From Persicaria tinctoria (taxonomy: Eukaryota > Streptophyta > Magnoliopsida > Caryophyllales > Polygonaceae): 64,000 nucleotides of DNA. The translations under genes and the position numbers were made by a program. Of this stretch, positions 1 to 11,050 are shown in pieces (the first letter of the stretch is position 1; the number at the start of each line of letters is the position of its first letter). The stretch lies in the NCBI GenBank assembly GCA_037127255.1, contig JBANSL010000006.1, positions 87,096,107 through 87,160,106 on the forward strand, in the 5' to 3' direction. A model generated the notes under the pieces. That model was not told where the DNA came from, searched no databases, and saw nothing but the letters and a program-made list of their open reading frames with translations.

Positions 1-605
1 ACCTCTATTTAGTCACTGAACCAATCTCTATTTAGTCACTGAACCAACCTATTTAGTCACTGAACCAACCTCTATTTAGTCACTGAACCAACCAATTTAG
101 TCACTGAACCAACCACTATTTAGTCACTGAACCACTCTTTATATATGTGTTGAACCATTTACTATAAAATTATGAACCGCCCTCTATTGAGTCACTGAAC
201 CACTCTCTATTCGTTCACTGAACCACTCTAGAGAGTGGTTTAGTGAATAAATATATAGGGGAGGGTTGAAGAAATTGAACAATTTTCTACACATTGGTAT
301 AAAAACTCTGAACAACTTGATACTAAAAACCCTGATTTATTTCATTAACCAATGCTATTTATTTGATGAACCGCTACTCTCTATTTATTTAATGAATAAC
401 TTGGTATAAAAACACTGAACCACTTCGTATAAAACCCATGAACCTTGATATTTAAACCCTGAACCACTTGGTATTTAAACTCCGAACCACTTATTATAAA
501 ACTCTGAACACCTTGATATTAAAAATCCTGAACCACTTGGTATAAAACCCTGAACCTCTTTGTATAAAACCCTGAACCATTATCCAAATTTATTTGATGA
601 ACCAA
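1..605. repeat. Degenerate CTGAACCA minisatellite
   Basis: Short direct repeats that all contain CTGAACCA. Up to about 240 the unit is roughly 21-24 bp and reads like TATTTAGTCACTGAACCAAC. From about 290 to 600 a related unit built on GGTATAAAAACCCTGAACCA takes over. Copies vary in length and sequence, so the array is old. No coding potential is seen. The left end may run beyond the window. Confidence 0.8.
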
Positions 606-1786
606 TTTTGATAACAAAAAAAAGATCTAGACGTTGCCAGTAATGTCACAAAGTCAAGGTATAATAAACTATAAACGCTCAAAGTAGTTCATCTAGTTAA
701 TAAAGTAGCCTGACTACCATCTTTTGACATAAACAAGGACAACTACATGTTCTAACATCAAAATAAATTTAGAAGAAGAAGCAGCAGCTCCAAAAATCAT
801 ATTTCTGACCGATCAATATGCACTCTAAAAACCATTGTTACACTTACAAGGAACAAGCATACCGGCCATGAGGAACACATACTAAGTAGAATTATTATAA
901 CATATGCAGCTCTCAATCAGTACATAAAATACTATGGCTGAGCAGAGTCGGCAACGGCGGAATGTTTGGAGGGGCTGATTATACAGTTGTGTGAGGGAGG
1001 GAGGGGTAGGCGAATGCGAGGATGTTTCTCTCTCTGCATAGATAGCAAGAACGGACCAATCGAGCTCCGATTCATGAAGAGCTCCATAGTTAACCGCCTC
1101 TTGAAAAGAGCTCCATCGCCCCAAACTGAAATGAAGCCCCGACACTGGAGACTGAAATGAAGCCCTGACGGATCACGACAATGATGGAGCAAGCGCCTCG
1201 ATGACCAACGTCGCCTCCCTCACTATGGAAACTTCTCGTCCCTGTAACGACGCCTCGATCAATCGGAAATTTCGCCTCCCTCACTTCGTTGAATCCGTCC
1301 CTACAAACCCTACCGACTACATCAGTACACCATATCCGAGATCCGGATCGTCGGCCACCAACAACTTACTTACACAACCGACCGAAGAGAACAATGGAAG
1401 AAAGAGACGACAAGAGTATTGCTGGGAACATAGAAGGAGAGAGGACGGGGGCACGACCAATACTGCGTGAGGGTTGAAGAAATTGTCCCTTGACCTTCTT
1501 CAAGCTCTCAAGAATCTCCGTGACCGGCCTAGACCTGGACATCTGGCGAGAGCGCGGCGGGGATCGAAATCCGACGGGAGCGCGACGGAGGGAGGAGGGG
1601 GGCGGAGAAGCGAAAGGGACGAGCGAAGAAGGAAAGAGACGGGCTCTCAAGTATAAAGGAAGAACGAGGCGCGTGAGCGTGTTTTTTTATTTTATTTTTC
1701 TTAATTAAATTTGACCAATAAGAATATTTCTTTCTTTCTTACCGGACCGATTACTTCTCACTTGAACCCTACCCTATATATATATA
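606..1786. other. Unassigned stretch, no supported gene
   Basis: Moderately GC-rich DNA from about 940 to 1660 with several short overlapping open frames on both strands (60-94 codons). None shows a recognisable domain or continues convincingly. The block could be a decayed first exon or captured gene piece; the flanks are AT-rich. It ends in a short (TA)n run at 1775-1786 that abuts the inverted-repeat element. Confidence 0.4.
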
Positions 1787-1846
1787 GGAAACCTTTAAAA
1801 TGTAAAAATTCTTTAACGTGTAAAATATGCTTAACGTGTAAAATGT
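1787..1846 (+). repeat. Left terminal inverted repeat
   Basis: Starts GGAAACCTTTAAAATG directly after (TA)6 and contains two copies of TTAACGTGTAAAAT spaced 19 bp apart. It pairs with 3979-4038 on the other strand. Confidence 0.65.
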
Positions 1847-1865
1847 ATTTTTTTTTAATCAAAAG

Positions 1866-2271
1866 GCGCGCTCACCAAATATCGGCCTTCTCTCTCGGCC
1901 TCCCACACCCACCTCGAGCCACCTCCGGCCACCAACCCCTAGCCGCACTCGATCCCGCCGCTGTGCGCACCTTCCGAGCCCAGACTTGGCTTGGTCCGAG
2001 CCCAGACGCGCCCAGACGCGCCCACCTCTCGCAGCACCGTCGAGCCACCAGCAGTTGCGGTTGTCGGCCTCCCACGCCACCACGAGCCACCTCCGGCCAC
2101 CAGCCCCGGCCAGCTCGAACCCCCTCCCTCAGGCGCACCCCCCGAGCCCGGAACCCCCATGGTTCGAACCCAGCCGAGCCCACACCGAGCCCATCTCTCC
2201 CGACACACCTGTTCGACGTTTTTGGCTCAATATACCTTCGAAAACCCGATTTTCTCTTTGTTTCAACATGA
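1866..2271 (+). other. GC-rich exon-like block in the TIR element
   Basis: A cytosine-rich stretch that can be read as a proline-, alanine- and arginine-rich peptide. It contains a diverged internal duplication: GAGCCACCTCCGGCCACCA occurs near 1914 and again near 2085. It is followed by intron-like T-rich DNA containing CTAGGGTTTGATTTAGG. This is what a captured plant 5' UTR or first exon plus first intron looks like, but no gene is recognised. The frame runs into the terminal inverted repeat, so a real protein is doubtful. Confidence 0.35.
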
Positions 2272-2372
2272 ATTTGGTATGATTTCTAACCCTAAACTTG
2301 TTTATTACAACTATTTAGATTGTTTGAATGATTTAGGTTGAGATTGAAAATCTAGGGTTTGATTTAGGAGCG

Positions 2373-3012
2373 GAATTTGGGGCTTTTTGTCAACAACCAA
2401 ATTGATTGAAATTGATGATATGGTTGTGTTGTTGGGTTGATTTTGAGCTAATTGCATGTTCATATCATTGTCAAATTGTTTATGGATCATGAGCTAATTG
2501 AATTTTAGAATTTTAGATTGCGATATGTTTTAGAATTTGGGGCTTTTTGCCAAAAGCCAAATTGATTGAAATTGATGATATGGTTGTGTTGTTGGGTTGA
2601 TTTTGAGCTAATTTCATGTTCATATCATTGTCAAATTGTTTATGGATCATGAGCTAATTGAATTTTAGAATTTTAGATTGCGATATGTTTTAGAATTTGG
2701 GGCTTTTTGCCAAAAGCAAAATTGACTTAAATTGATGATATGATTGTGTTGTTGGGTTGATTTGGAGCTAATTTCATGTTCATAGCATTGTCAAATTGTT
2801 TATGGATCATGATCTAATTGAAGTTTGGAATTTTATATTGCGATTTGCTTTAGAATTTTGGGGTTTTTTCCAACAGCTAAATTGACTGAAATTGATGATA
2901 TGGTTGTGTTGTTGGGTTGCTTTGGAGCTAATTTCATGGTCATAGCATTGTCAAATTGTTTGTGAATTATGAGCTAATTGAATTTTAGAATTTTATTGCA
3001 ATATGCTTTAGG
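2373..3012 (+). repeat. Four tandem repeats of about 160 bp
   Basis: The marker GAATTTGGGGCTTTTTG recurs at 2373, 2533 and 2693, with a variant at 2853, giving a period of 160 bp. Each unit continues through GATGATATGGTTGTGTTGTT and GTCAAATTGTTTATGGATCA. Copies 1 and 2 are nearly identical; copies 3 and 4 are more diverged, so the array grew from one side. No coding frame is maintained. Confidence 0.9.
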
Positions 3013-3052
3013 TCGATTAGGTTCTTCTATTTTAGCATAAAAATCATAATTT

Positions 3053-3124
3053 AGCCTATTAGCTCAATTGGTAGAGCAATGTGCATTTGCACAAAAGATG
3101 TGGGTTCAAATCCCGCATAGGTTA
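3053..3124 (+). tRNA. tRNA-like sequence (pseudogene or SINE head)
   Basis: Folds as a near-complete cloverleaf: acceptor AGCCTAT/ATAGGTT (one G-T pair), D stem GCTC/GAGC, T arm GTGGG-TTCAAAT-CCCGC and discriminator A. The internal promoter boxes are good: TAGCTCAATTGG (A box) and GGTTCAAATCC (B box). The anticodon arm is defective: only TGTG/CACA pairs around a six-base loop, one base short, so no anticodon can be assigned with confidence. Likely a tRNA pseudogene or the pol III head of a SINE. Confidence 0.5.
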
Positions 3125-3511
3125 CATAATAGACAAGAGCGCAACAATCGCAAATTGTTAATCATGCACATTATAATCTAAGTTATGCACTTTTTAACCT
3201 TAATTATGCACATTTTAATCTTATTTATACACTTTAATTTTAAAAGCTTATTTGTAAAAAAATCGATTTCAAACTTACATCTATCAACCTAAATTATCCG
3301 AGAGGTGAACCCAAACTCTCAAAAGTAAAAAAAAAACAAAATTAAAACATCGATTTCAAAAGCACATCTTTTGACTTATTAATGCGCATTATGATCTTAC
3401 ATTTGTACAATTGTATTCTTAATCTGCACAATTGTATCTTACTTTTGCACAATTATAGTTTAAATTTGCACAATTGTATCATACTTTAAATTTGCACAAT
3501 TGCACAATTAA

Positions 3512-3608
3512 AGTTGCACAAATGCACTTTACAGTTGCACAAATGCACTTGACAGTTGCACAAATGCACTCCACAGTTGCACAAATGCACTTCACAGTTG
3601 CACAAAAG
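3512..3608 (+). repeat. 21-bp tandem repeat AGTTGCACAAATGCACTT
   Basis: About 4.6 copies at 3512, 3533, 3554, 3575 and 3596. The period is a multiple of three, so it produces a repetitive open frame (A-Q-M-H-x-T-V), which is a by-product rather than a gene. Looser TGCACAATT repeats extend upstream to about 3360. Confidence 0.85.
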
Positions 3609-3857
3609 GTATCGAAAATGGGAAAAAGTACATTTACCCATAAAATTAGACATATTTACCAATTTACCGATAAATTAAACATATTTCAATTATAAATTTT
3701 TATAATTGAAATAAGCACATTTACCTATTTACCCCATAATGAATTATTTGTCTGCACAAAATAAACTTATATTTGCACAATTAGATGTTATATGTGCACA
3801 AAAGCAAGTTATACTTGCACAGCAGAAAGTGTTACCACGGGAAAAAAATTTCTGGGC

Positions 3858-3906
3858 AAAAAAAAAAAAAAAAAAAATCGGGTCCGAGAAGGGGGGGGGG
3901 GGGGGG
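3858..3906 (+). repeat. Homopolymer pair A20 and G16
   Basis: Twenty A (3858-3877) and sixteen G (3891-3906) separated by 13 bases. Sequencing length of such runs is unreliable. Confidence 0.9.
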
Positions 3907-3978
3907 CACACGCATGGACAGGGGGCAGACATTCTACTAATGAAATTAGGCCCATTAGTAATTAAATTAGGCCCATTA

Positions 3979-4888
<910 letters not shown>

Positions 4889-5181
4889 TAAGGTCTACTT
4901 GAGATCGAGTGACCTTGGCTCTCGGCTTGATTCGACTGGTTCCGGTGCTTCTTTGACCCAGGACTTCTGTAGTGGTTTTCCGAGCTTTTCCGACCTTCCT
5001 TAGAATTGTTGTAAAATGCCTCGAAATCTGCAAATTTAAACAGAAACTGATGTAGATTCCATAATTTGGCAAATAAACATAAGCTACATAGATTCTGTAC
5101 TATCTTAGCCCAAATGAATGAAATGTATGCATAAATCGATATAAATGTTACTGTAAGACATGGTAGATTCAGCTCACAACA
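4889..5181 (-). repeat. Terminal fragment of an A-type LTR
   Basis: Matches the last 290 bp of the A3 left LTR (about 55768-56058), including GGTTTTCCGAGCTTTTCCGA and the final CAGCTCACAACA. The rest of that LTR is missing on the left. It stops exactly where the remaining end of the C1 5' LTR begins, so an A element once inserted in that LTR and most of both was later deleted. Confidence 0.8.
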
Positions 5182-5314
5182 CCTACTAATTGGTAAATAT
5201 ACATTGCTTAGAAATACTTGATTCACTGTGGGATCGACCTCTTACTTGCTTACTATACTAGTTTGTAGGTTTGAGTTATACTTTGATAGGAACAACGATA
5301 GTTTCCTCCTGTCA
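5182..5314 (+). repeat. 3' end of the C1 5' LTR
   Basis: Aligns to the last 133 bp of the 3' LTR and ends TTTCCTCCTGTCA, with the terminal CA followed five bases later by the primer site. The upstream LTR part is lost at the A-type LTR fragment. Confidence 0.8.
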
Positions 5315-5319
5315 AATTT

Positions 5320-5336
5320 TGGCTCCGTTGCCGGGG
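5320..5336 (+). promoter_or_regulatory. Primer-binding site, tRNA-Asp type
   Basis: TGGCTCCGTTGCCGGGG matches the complement of the plant tRNA-Asp(GTC) 3' end (TGGCGCCGTTGCCGGGG) with one mismatch. Spacing of five bases after the LTR is normal. Confidence 0.85.
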
Positions 5337-5443
5337 AATCAAAGTTTATTTCTTTTTTTTGTGTGTTTATCAATTTTTGTATATATCTAATTTGTTGTGA
5401 ACCTATCTTACGATTCATAACACCCTTGCTACTAATTTTTAGG

Positions 5444-6436
5444 ATGTTGAGGTTATTGCAGTTTCAAGGTGAGAACTTTTACCAATATTTTACCAGATTG
5501 CGGAGGTATGTTGACATCCGTAATTCACGGGGTTATCAAGACATCATTCGAGATATGATTCTTTGCATAATTGATGGGATGACTCCTGAGACACGAGAAC
5601 TTGCCAAGTCTATAAACAATGGAAGCTTTGCTGGTTTAGGAGTTTTGGGACTATGGGATCTTTTGTGCTTCATCGGTTACCAATCGGCACAAGAAGAGTT
5701 TCTCACCAGGTCTTTGCCACCAATGGAGGACTCTGCCATACACAAGGAAAATGAAATCCAAGCCCTTACGCAAGCGGTGCAGGAGAATGCTGAGAGGATC
5801 CAAAACTTAGGGGAATAAATTATCCAACTTACTCAAACATCAAGCGAGATAATAGCAAAGCAGATGACTGCCCCTCAGGTTGATAAAGAAAGTCAACCCA
5901 TTTCTCCATCCCCTGAGACATTGAAAGATGCAAGAATGGAAGATCCTGTCGAAGTCATTGTTCTTAATTCATTCCCTTCTAGTTTGTTTCATAACAAAGA
6001 GGAATTGTTCAAAGATGACGACAATTTCTTTGACGATGGAGAAGAGAGTCTGGTGCTTCTTGACATAGAATCTCATGAGTCGACGCATGAGGTTTCATGT
6101 GTTGTGTCTCCTACTCCATCCGCCACTCTCGGCTCCCCTGTTAATGAACTATGTCTAGAGCCACCTGCTGAGGCACGAGAGGTAATAAAGGTGAACTTTT
6201 GCAATTTGGAAGGTATTGGTGATTCTGTTGATCCTTTTGATTATTATTTTGAAAAGCCACCAGTGGAACTGAACTGGTGGTTTCATATTCCCTCAGTAGG
6301 GAGTCATAAATATGATAAATTGAAAGAGTTTTTAACTTATATAATATTATATAATTTCAATTTACTAGTGTGTTATGACGTCTTGGGTAAGGAATATGAC
6401 AGACTGCTGAGGGCTTTGACAATGTCCGATAGGTAA
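5444..6436 (+). pseudogene. gag-like ORF of element C1
   Basis: Two in-frame pieces, 5444-5815 and 5819-6436, separated by one TAA at 5816-5818. The first piece resembles the retrotransposon Gag core: F-x-G-E-N-F-x-Q-Y-F-x-R-L near residue 10, then I-R-D-M-I near 40 and an I-D-G-M-T-x-E-T-R motif, comparable to the central gag helices of Athila. The second piece is acidic (runs of D/E) with no zinc finger. C2 at 42354-43146 has the same order and the phrase E-S-H-E-S-T-H-E-V. Start chosen at the ATG after the conserved leader CACCCTTGCTACTAA. It would be a structural protein only, and here it is broken. Confidence 0.65.
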
Positions 6437-6439
6437 GGA

Positions 6440-6455
6440 TTGGAAGGCAACCCAA
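6440..6455 (+). other. Hairpin with AGGCAA loop after the gag stop
   Basis: TTGG...CCAA around A-AGGCAA-C, four bases after the TAA of the gag-like ORF. D has CTCGGG-AGGCAA-CCCGAG at 48140-48157 in the equivalent place after pol, with different stem bases but the same loop. Confidence 0.45.
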
Positions 6456-8901
6456 GGAATGAGTTTTTTTTTTATATTTCCGTTTTATTTTTTTGTTAAG
6501 TATTTTTTTATTATTATTTCCTTTTTATTTTTAGTTAGGAATTTTTTTTAATTTCCGAAAAAAAAAGAAAAAGAAAAAAAAGAACCTTTTCCAGTTTATC
6601 TCGTCTCCCTCTTCCTCTCCTCTCTGCCCCTCCGCGCTTGAGCGCCGCCCCCGCGTCTCGACAATCCATCTCTCGTTCTTCAGCGGCCATCATCTCCAGC
6701 CTTGTGCAATCGAGCCACTGCGGTCATCTGAGACCACCGACGCATCACTACCACCTTCCCTCGCCTTTCGCTGCCAGTCACCAGAACCCTCGCCTCCCAC
6801 ATCACCACCGACGAAACTAATTCCCCCCGTCTTCTCCCCCAAATTCCCCGATGCCGCCGTTCACCATCAACAATCCACCACCGTCGGAGGATACATCCAA
6901 AGTTGCTGCTGCGCTTGACTAAGGAGGAATTCATCTCAATTAATCCCGATTCTTCTTGACCTGGTTGCAACTCATCTCGATTCCAATTTCGGTTCGGTAT
7001 GTGTAGTATCTTCCCCCTGAGCTAGTTGTTGATGAATTTCAATTTTGGGCTTTTCTGGACTGATTTTATCCTTAATTGATGTTGAACTGATTGAGTGGTC
7101 GATTGATTCTGCTCGAGTTCGATTGTTGTTGCTTGGTTGAATTCCTGTTTGGATTTAATTAGAAGTGAAAATTGACTCAATTTTCATGCTAAACTTGATC
7201 ACGTTAGCTCCTGATTTTGGTCTGTGGAAGTTTTCATTTATTAGAAGTGGTGGCTACTGAATTGTTTGATTCTCTCTGCTTGGCCAATAATTTTTTTATT
7301 TTAGTTCACTTGTAATCTTCTGCCTATTGAGTGCTCCCTGGAATCACATGGATATCATATCTTTTATTTGAAATTGTAAGTGAGCATGAGTTGCAGGGCA
7401 AGGATAACTTTTTGGGAGGGTGTTGCTAAGGGTTGATAATCTGAGTTGTTGTAATAGAATGGGCATTAACTGAAATTTTCAGGTCATATGCTTTCCATTA
7501 AGTTATTCCTAAACGAGACTTGTTTGATGTTTACTGGCTTGTCTCATGCTCCATGTGTCCATATCAATTTTTTTTTCCATGAATTTAGTTGCAATGTATG
7601 GATGAGCATTATCTATAAGGCTAATTTTTCTTTGATTGCTGAATTGTTGCTTGAATTGGCGGTTGACTTACTTGATTTTGAGGAATTCTTGTTGAATATG
7701 GCTTCTTGCTTTGAGTCGACGATTGATTGTGCTCGAGTTCGATTGTTGTGGGTTGGGTGAATGCCTGATTTTGCTTCAAATTTGTGATTGAAATTGTTTA
7801 ATTGGTTGTTGGATTGTGCACAATTATAATTTGGGGGATGCCTAGAAGTTGCTTTGTTTCGGTGAATGTTTTGGTGAATTTGGATATTAGCTGTTTACTA
7901 AATCATAATTTAGTCCCCACTGTTGTTTCCTTGTGCTATGAGGTTGTGAAATTTGTTGAGCATGACTGATATGGATGCTCTAATCTGGTTGTCTGATGAA
8001 TCAATTGGTGGATTGTGCTGAACTGTGGGACTTGATCGTTTTCTAATGCTTGAGTCTATCATGTTTTCATGATTTCTTTTAATATATTGGATTGTTAGAA
8101 TGCTTGGTCTTTTGATAAGATACTCAGTTACTGCCCTGCCTTTGGAATTGGAATTAGAGGTGGAATTTGGCTAATTCTTGCGGCTGAAATTGATCGCTTT
8201 AGCTCTTAGGAATTTAGTCATTGATGATACTTATATATTGCAAACAAGCTTGTGCTTGGTTGATGTTATATGTTTTTGCTAGTGATTCTTACAAATTGAG
8301 TCCATAATAGGGGTTTCTCTGGCCGTTTATTGCTTCCTGAAATCACTTGGATTCCATATTTTTACTTCGACGTAAGTGATTGAGCATGAGCTGTTGGGGC
8401 TGATTTTAGTGGTTTGGACGGTGTTGTTCTTTATTCTTGGGTGATATATGTACTTGGAAAGTTGGATTGCTTTATCTTGTATGTTTTCTTTGTTTTATGT
8501 CTTAGCCAGGACCTTTTGCAAAGGAGACGATGCCTATGTTTTTCCAAATCCAAGACGGTTCACGAGTGCCAATTGCATCCAAGTTGTTGCTAGACGTTTC
8601 TGCTGAACACCTAGGGTTGTAATTTCTACTCTTTTCTAATGTTTTAAGGGTGTTAGTACTTCGGAATAGTCACCTGTTTTGATGAATCTCATAATTTTGA
8701 TATTCCTTTGCTACTGAACTAAATTGGCTGCTGATTGGTATGCAAGCTTTCTTGTTTTTGTTGTTGTTTCTGGTGTTGGATAGGCACGGTTACTATGATA
8801 TGTTGCTGAAATTTCTGGGATGTACCTCCTCTTGAACTAAATAGTTGCCCGGAATGCCCGATTACTTAGTGAGTTTTCCTCTACCTCTATTATTCCTTTT
8901 C
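6456..8901 (+). other. Gene-like insert in C1 (exon and intron texture)
   Basis: A pyrimidine-rich, GC-rich block at about 6600-6830 (CTCCGCGCTTGAGCGCCGC) looks like a plant 5' UTR or first exon. A plausible splice donor GGTATGTG follows at about 6996, then T-rich intron-like DNA. A candidate acceptor TTAGCCAG ends at about 8511 before about 110 bp with higher coding texture. Within the intron-like part, segments near 7320-7400 and 8322-8400 are diverged duplicates (GAGCATGAG), and another pair shares GTGCTCGAGTTCGATTGTTG-like sequence near 7110 and 7730. No protein family is recognised. It may be a captured host gene fragment or simply element spacer. Confidence 0.35.
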
Positions 8902-8914
8902 TTTACTTTGAGGA
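8902..8914 (+). other. Left half of C1 distal hairpin (hp1), split by A1
   Basis: Arm TTTACTTTG (8902-8910) and loop AGGA (8911-8914). The other arm CAAAGTAAA lies at 18079-18087 after A1. Rejoined, it is a perfect 9-bp stem with an AGGA loop. Element A1 inserted in the loop and duplicated GAGGA. Confidence 0.7.
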
Positions 8915-9887
8915 TGACGAGAGGGTTTCTCGACCAAATAAATTTATAGTCAAGACCCCCGCTATAGTATAGGGGAGTCAGGTTCGTCCTCAGGAGAGAA
9001 GTCAGCGGTTCTAGGTTTAGTGTGTTTTGGGGTTCAGGGATAGCGGGAAAAGGTGGGGAGGTTGTTGTCGATGTCGACTAAGACTTGGTCGATGTCGAGG
9101 GAATGGTAGAAGAAGAGGTGTTCGGTGTACTCGAGATCGACCACAGCAGTCGACGAAAACAGAAAGTGAAAATCACAGCAGAGAGGCAAACCCGACAAGG
9201 GCAACTCGATCTCGACCAAGGATTTGTCTATGTCGACAAGAAAGACAGAAAATATAAATTTGCAGAATCTCGAACAAAATTCAGATTTTTGATGAAAATA
9301 AATCAATATGCTAAAAGACTTCCAAAGCCAGGGTGTCAACACCACAACGATAACCATGCAAAGAAACACATAAAGGCACAAAAGATCATGCTTTCCATCA
9401 AATAACTTTCGTCATTAACAAATAGGCATATAGAGGCTTTCGCATAAACCCTAATTGTTACTAACCCTTTTCACATAATTAACCCAAGTTGCATTAAGAT
9501 CACTTTCGATTCAATAATACAAACAAGGATCACCTTCAACTCTCGCAAAAGAATCATGCTCATAGGGATAGAAGATGAATTGCACAAAAAGATCTGACCT
9601 TTATCGCATTGCCTCACATGGCCACCGTCGGGCTCACCCCAGCCCCAGAAGTGGGTGGACTACTCACGCCTCATCGCAATCGCAGATATTGATGTATAAA
9701 AAGAACTAACTTGCATTAAAACTAAATTCAAAGCCTTTTACAATCCTGGCAATCAACTTTCGAAGAAAGCCAAAACCCTAAAAACCTTAGAACTCCTAAA
9801 CTACTCTGTGGAACTACTAATTGTCTCTGAAATTGAATTGTGATGGAATTAGATGTTGAATGAATAAAACTGAGCCCCCTAGGGCCT

Positions 9888-9895
9888 TATTTATA
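9888..9895 (-). promoter_or_regulatory. LTR TATA box, A1 left LTR
   Basis: TATAAATA on the minus strand within CCTATAAATAAGGCCC; conserved in A1 right (16947-16954), A3 left (54971-54978) and E (51256-51263). Confidence 0.7.
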
Positions 9896-10130
9896 GGCTT
9901 CATTCCCTAGCTATTCTAGGAAAGAAGATATCTATCTCTATCTAAAATTATATCTAAAACTTGAAAGGATAAATAAATTACGTAATGGAAATAAATCTCA
10001 AAGGAAAAGATAAAACTAAATAGGTAAGTCTTCATGTCTCGATAGATCTTGTCTCCTTGATGATAGAACTTGATGGAATTGGATAGATCTTCGGCCAAAT
10101 CGACTCCTTCGCGCCCAAGGAATCTCAATT

Positions 10131-10630
10131 CTACTCGGACAGGTCTCGTCGAGATGTTTCTGGAAACGGCTCTACTCGACCTCGACCACGGCTCGTCGAC
10201 CTCGAGTAGGGTGGTTCGTCGACTGGACCTCCTCGGCTAGATCTGCTCGATGTGCTCGGACTTGGCTCACGGGTGCTCGTCGATGTCGACAAGGGCTCGT
10301 CGAGGTCGAGTAGACTGGCTTTGTCGACTGGGTCTTCTCGGGTGGCTCTACTCGACAGGCTCGGATCTGGACTCGGGGCTCGTCGATCTCGACTAACTCT
10401 TGTCGAGGTCGAGTAGAGGTGGTCTGCGTCTTCGTCCTCGGCTTCTCGGCTCGGCACATCTCGTCGACTCCAGACATGGCTCGTCGATCTCGACCATGGG
10501 TACTCAAGATCGAGTAGGGTTCCGGGAGTCGGGTTGTCTCTGACTCAGTGTCCTCGATCAGCTCTGCTCGACCAGGTCTGCTCGACCAGGGCTCGTCGAG
10601 ATCGAGTAGAGTCTAGTCGATCTCGAGTAG
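10131..10630 (-). repeat. TCGA-N2-TCGA dyad array in U3 (A1 left)
   Basis: More than a dozen copies of near-palindromes such as GTCGATCTCGAC, GTCGACCTCGAG and CTCGAGATCGAG, often followed by TAG or AAGG. They lie 240-740 bp upstream of the TATA box, where enhancers would be. Matching arrays are at 17190-17700, 55250-55805 and, in E, 51495-51985. Confidence 0.85.
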
Positions 10631-11032
10631 AGTTTTCTCAGCTTTCTGCTCTGTTCTTGAAACACACTTTCCTGAGTTCTCGTTTGTCGGATTGACGCAT
10701 ATGACCATGCGTTGGAAAGCTCTTTCCGAGGGCTACAACTCTCATGAAGACATCAAAGCTTGATTCAGAACGAAGAATGATGAAAAATGGCCTTTTCTCC
10801 AGCTGCACCATTCTTAGCTTCTCCATGAGTTTTCTTTAAGCCCCAAAGTGCGTCCGATTTCTGCGAAATATAACCAAAACTTGTGTAGACCTCCATATAT
10901 TGCAAATAAGTGTAAACTACACAGATTCTGTATTATTCTAACCCAAATGCATGCAATGTATGCAGAAATCGATATAAAAGTAAGTGTAAAACATGGCGAA
11001 TTAGGCTCACAACAAACACCCCATACTTAAGC

Positions 11033-11050
11033 TTGCTTGTCCTCAAGCAA
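11033..11050 (-). other. LTR-proximal hairpin hp2 (A1)
   Basis: Sense strand TTGCTTG-AGGA-CAAGCAA, a perfect 7-bp stem, followed by TTAAGTATGGGGTG and then the LTR. The G-rich tail is the likely polypurine tract. Confidence 0.7.

Larger units (their letters stand above)
8915..11014 (-). repeat. A1 left (3') LTR with B-type terminus
   Basis: Runs from TGACGAGAGG to CTCACAACA. Positions 8915-9020 match the B LTR at 34874-34978; from about 9127 on it matches the A1 right LTR with a few percent differences by eye. A TATA box for minus-strand transcription (TATAAATA) is at 9888-9895, so U3 is the right part and R/U5 the left. The U3 carries the TCGA dyad array. Confidence 0.85.

Noticed and set aside
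1..605. Repeat array considered as CRISPR or telomere-like
   Set aside because: Units are degenerate, without regular unique spacers, and do not match the plant telomere heptamer.
1711..2271. 186-codon proline-rich open frame as a gene
   Set aside because: It begins upstream of the TIR and crosses it, so it cannot be an ancestral gene frame.
3474..3695. Open frame of 73 codons with A-Q-M-H repeats
   Set aside because: It is a 21-bp tandem repeat read in frame; no evidence of selection or expression signals.
10131..10507. Overlapping S-R-S-T-rich open frames in the LTR
   Set aside because: Produced by the TCGA dyad array, which has no stops in several frames; it lies in U3, upstream of the promoter.
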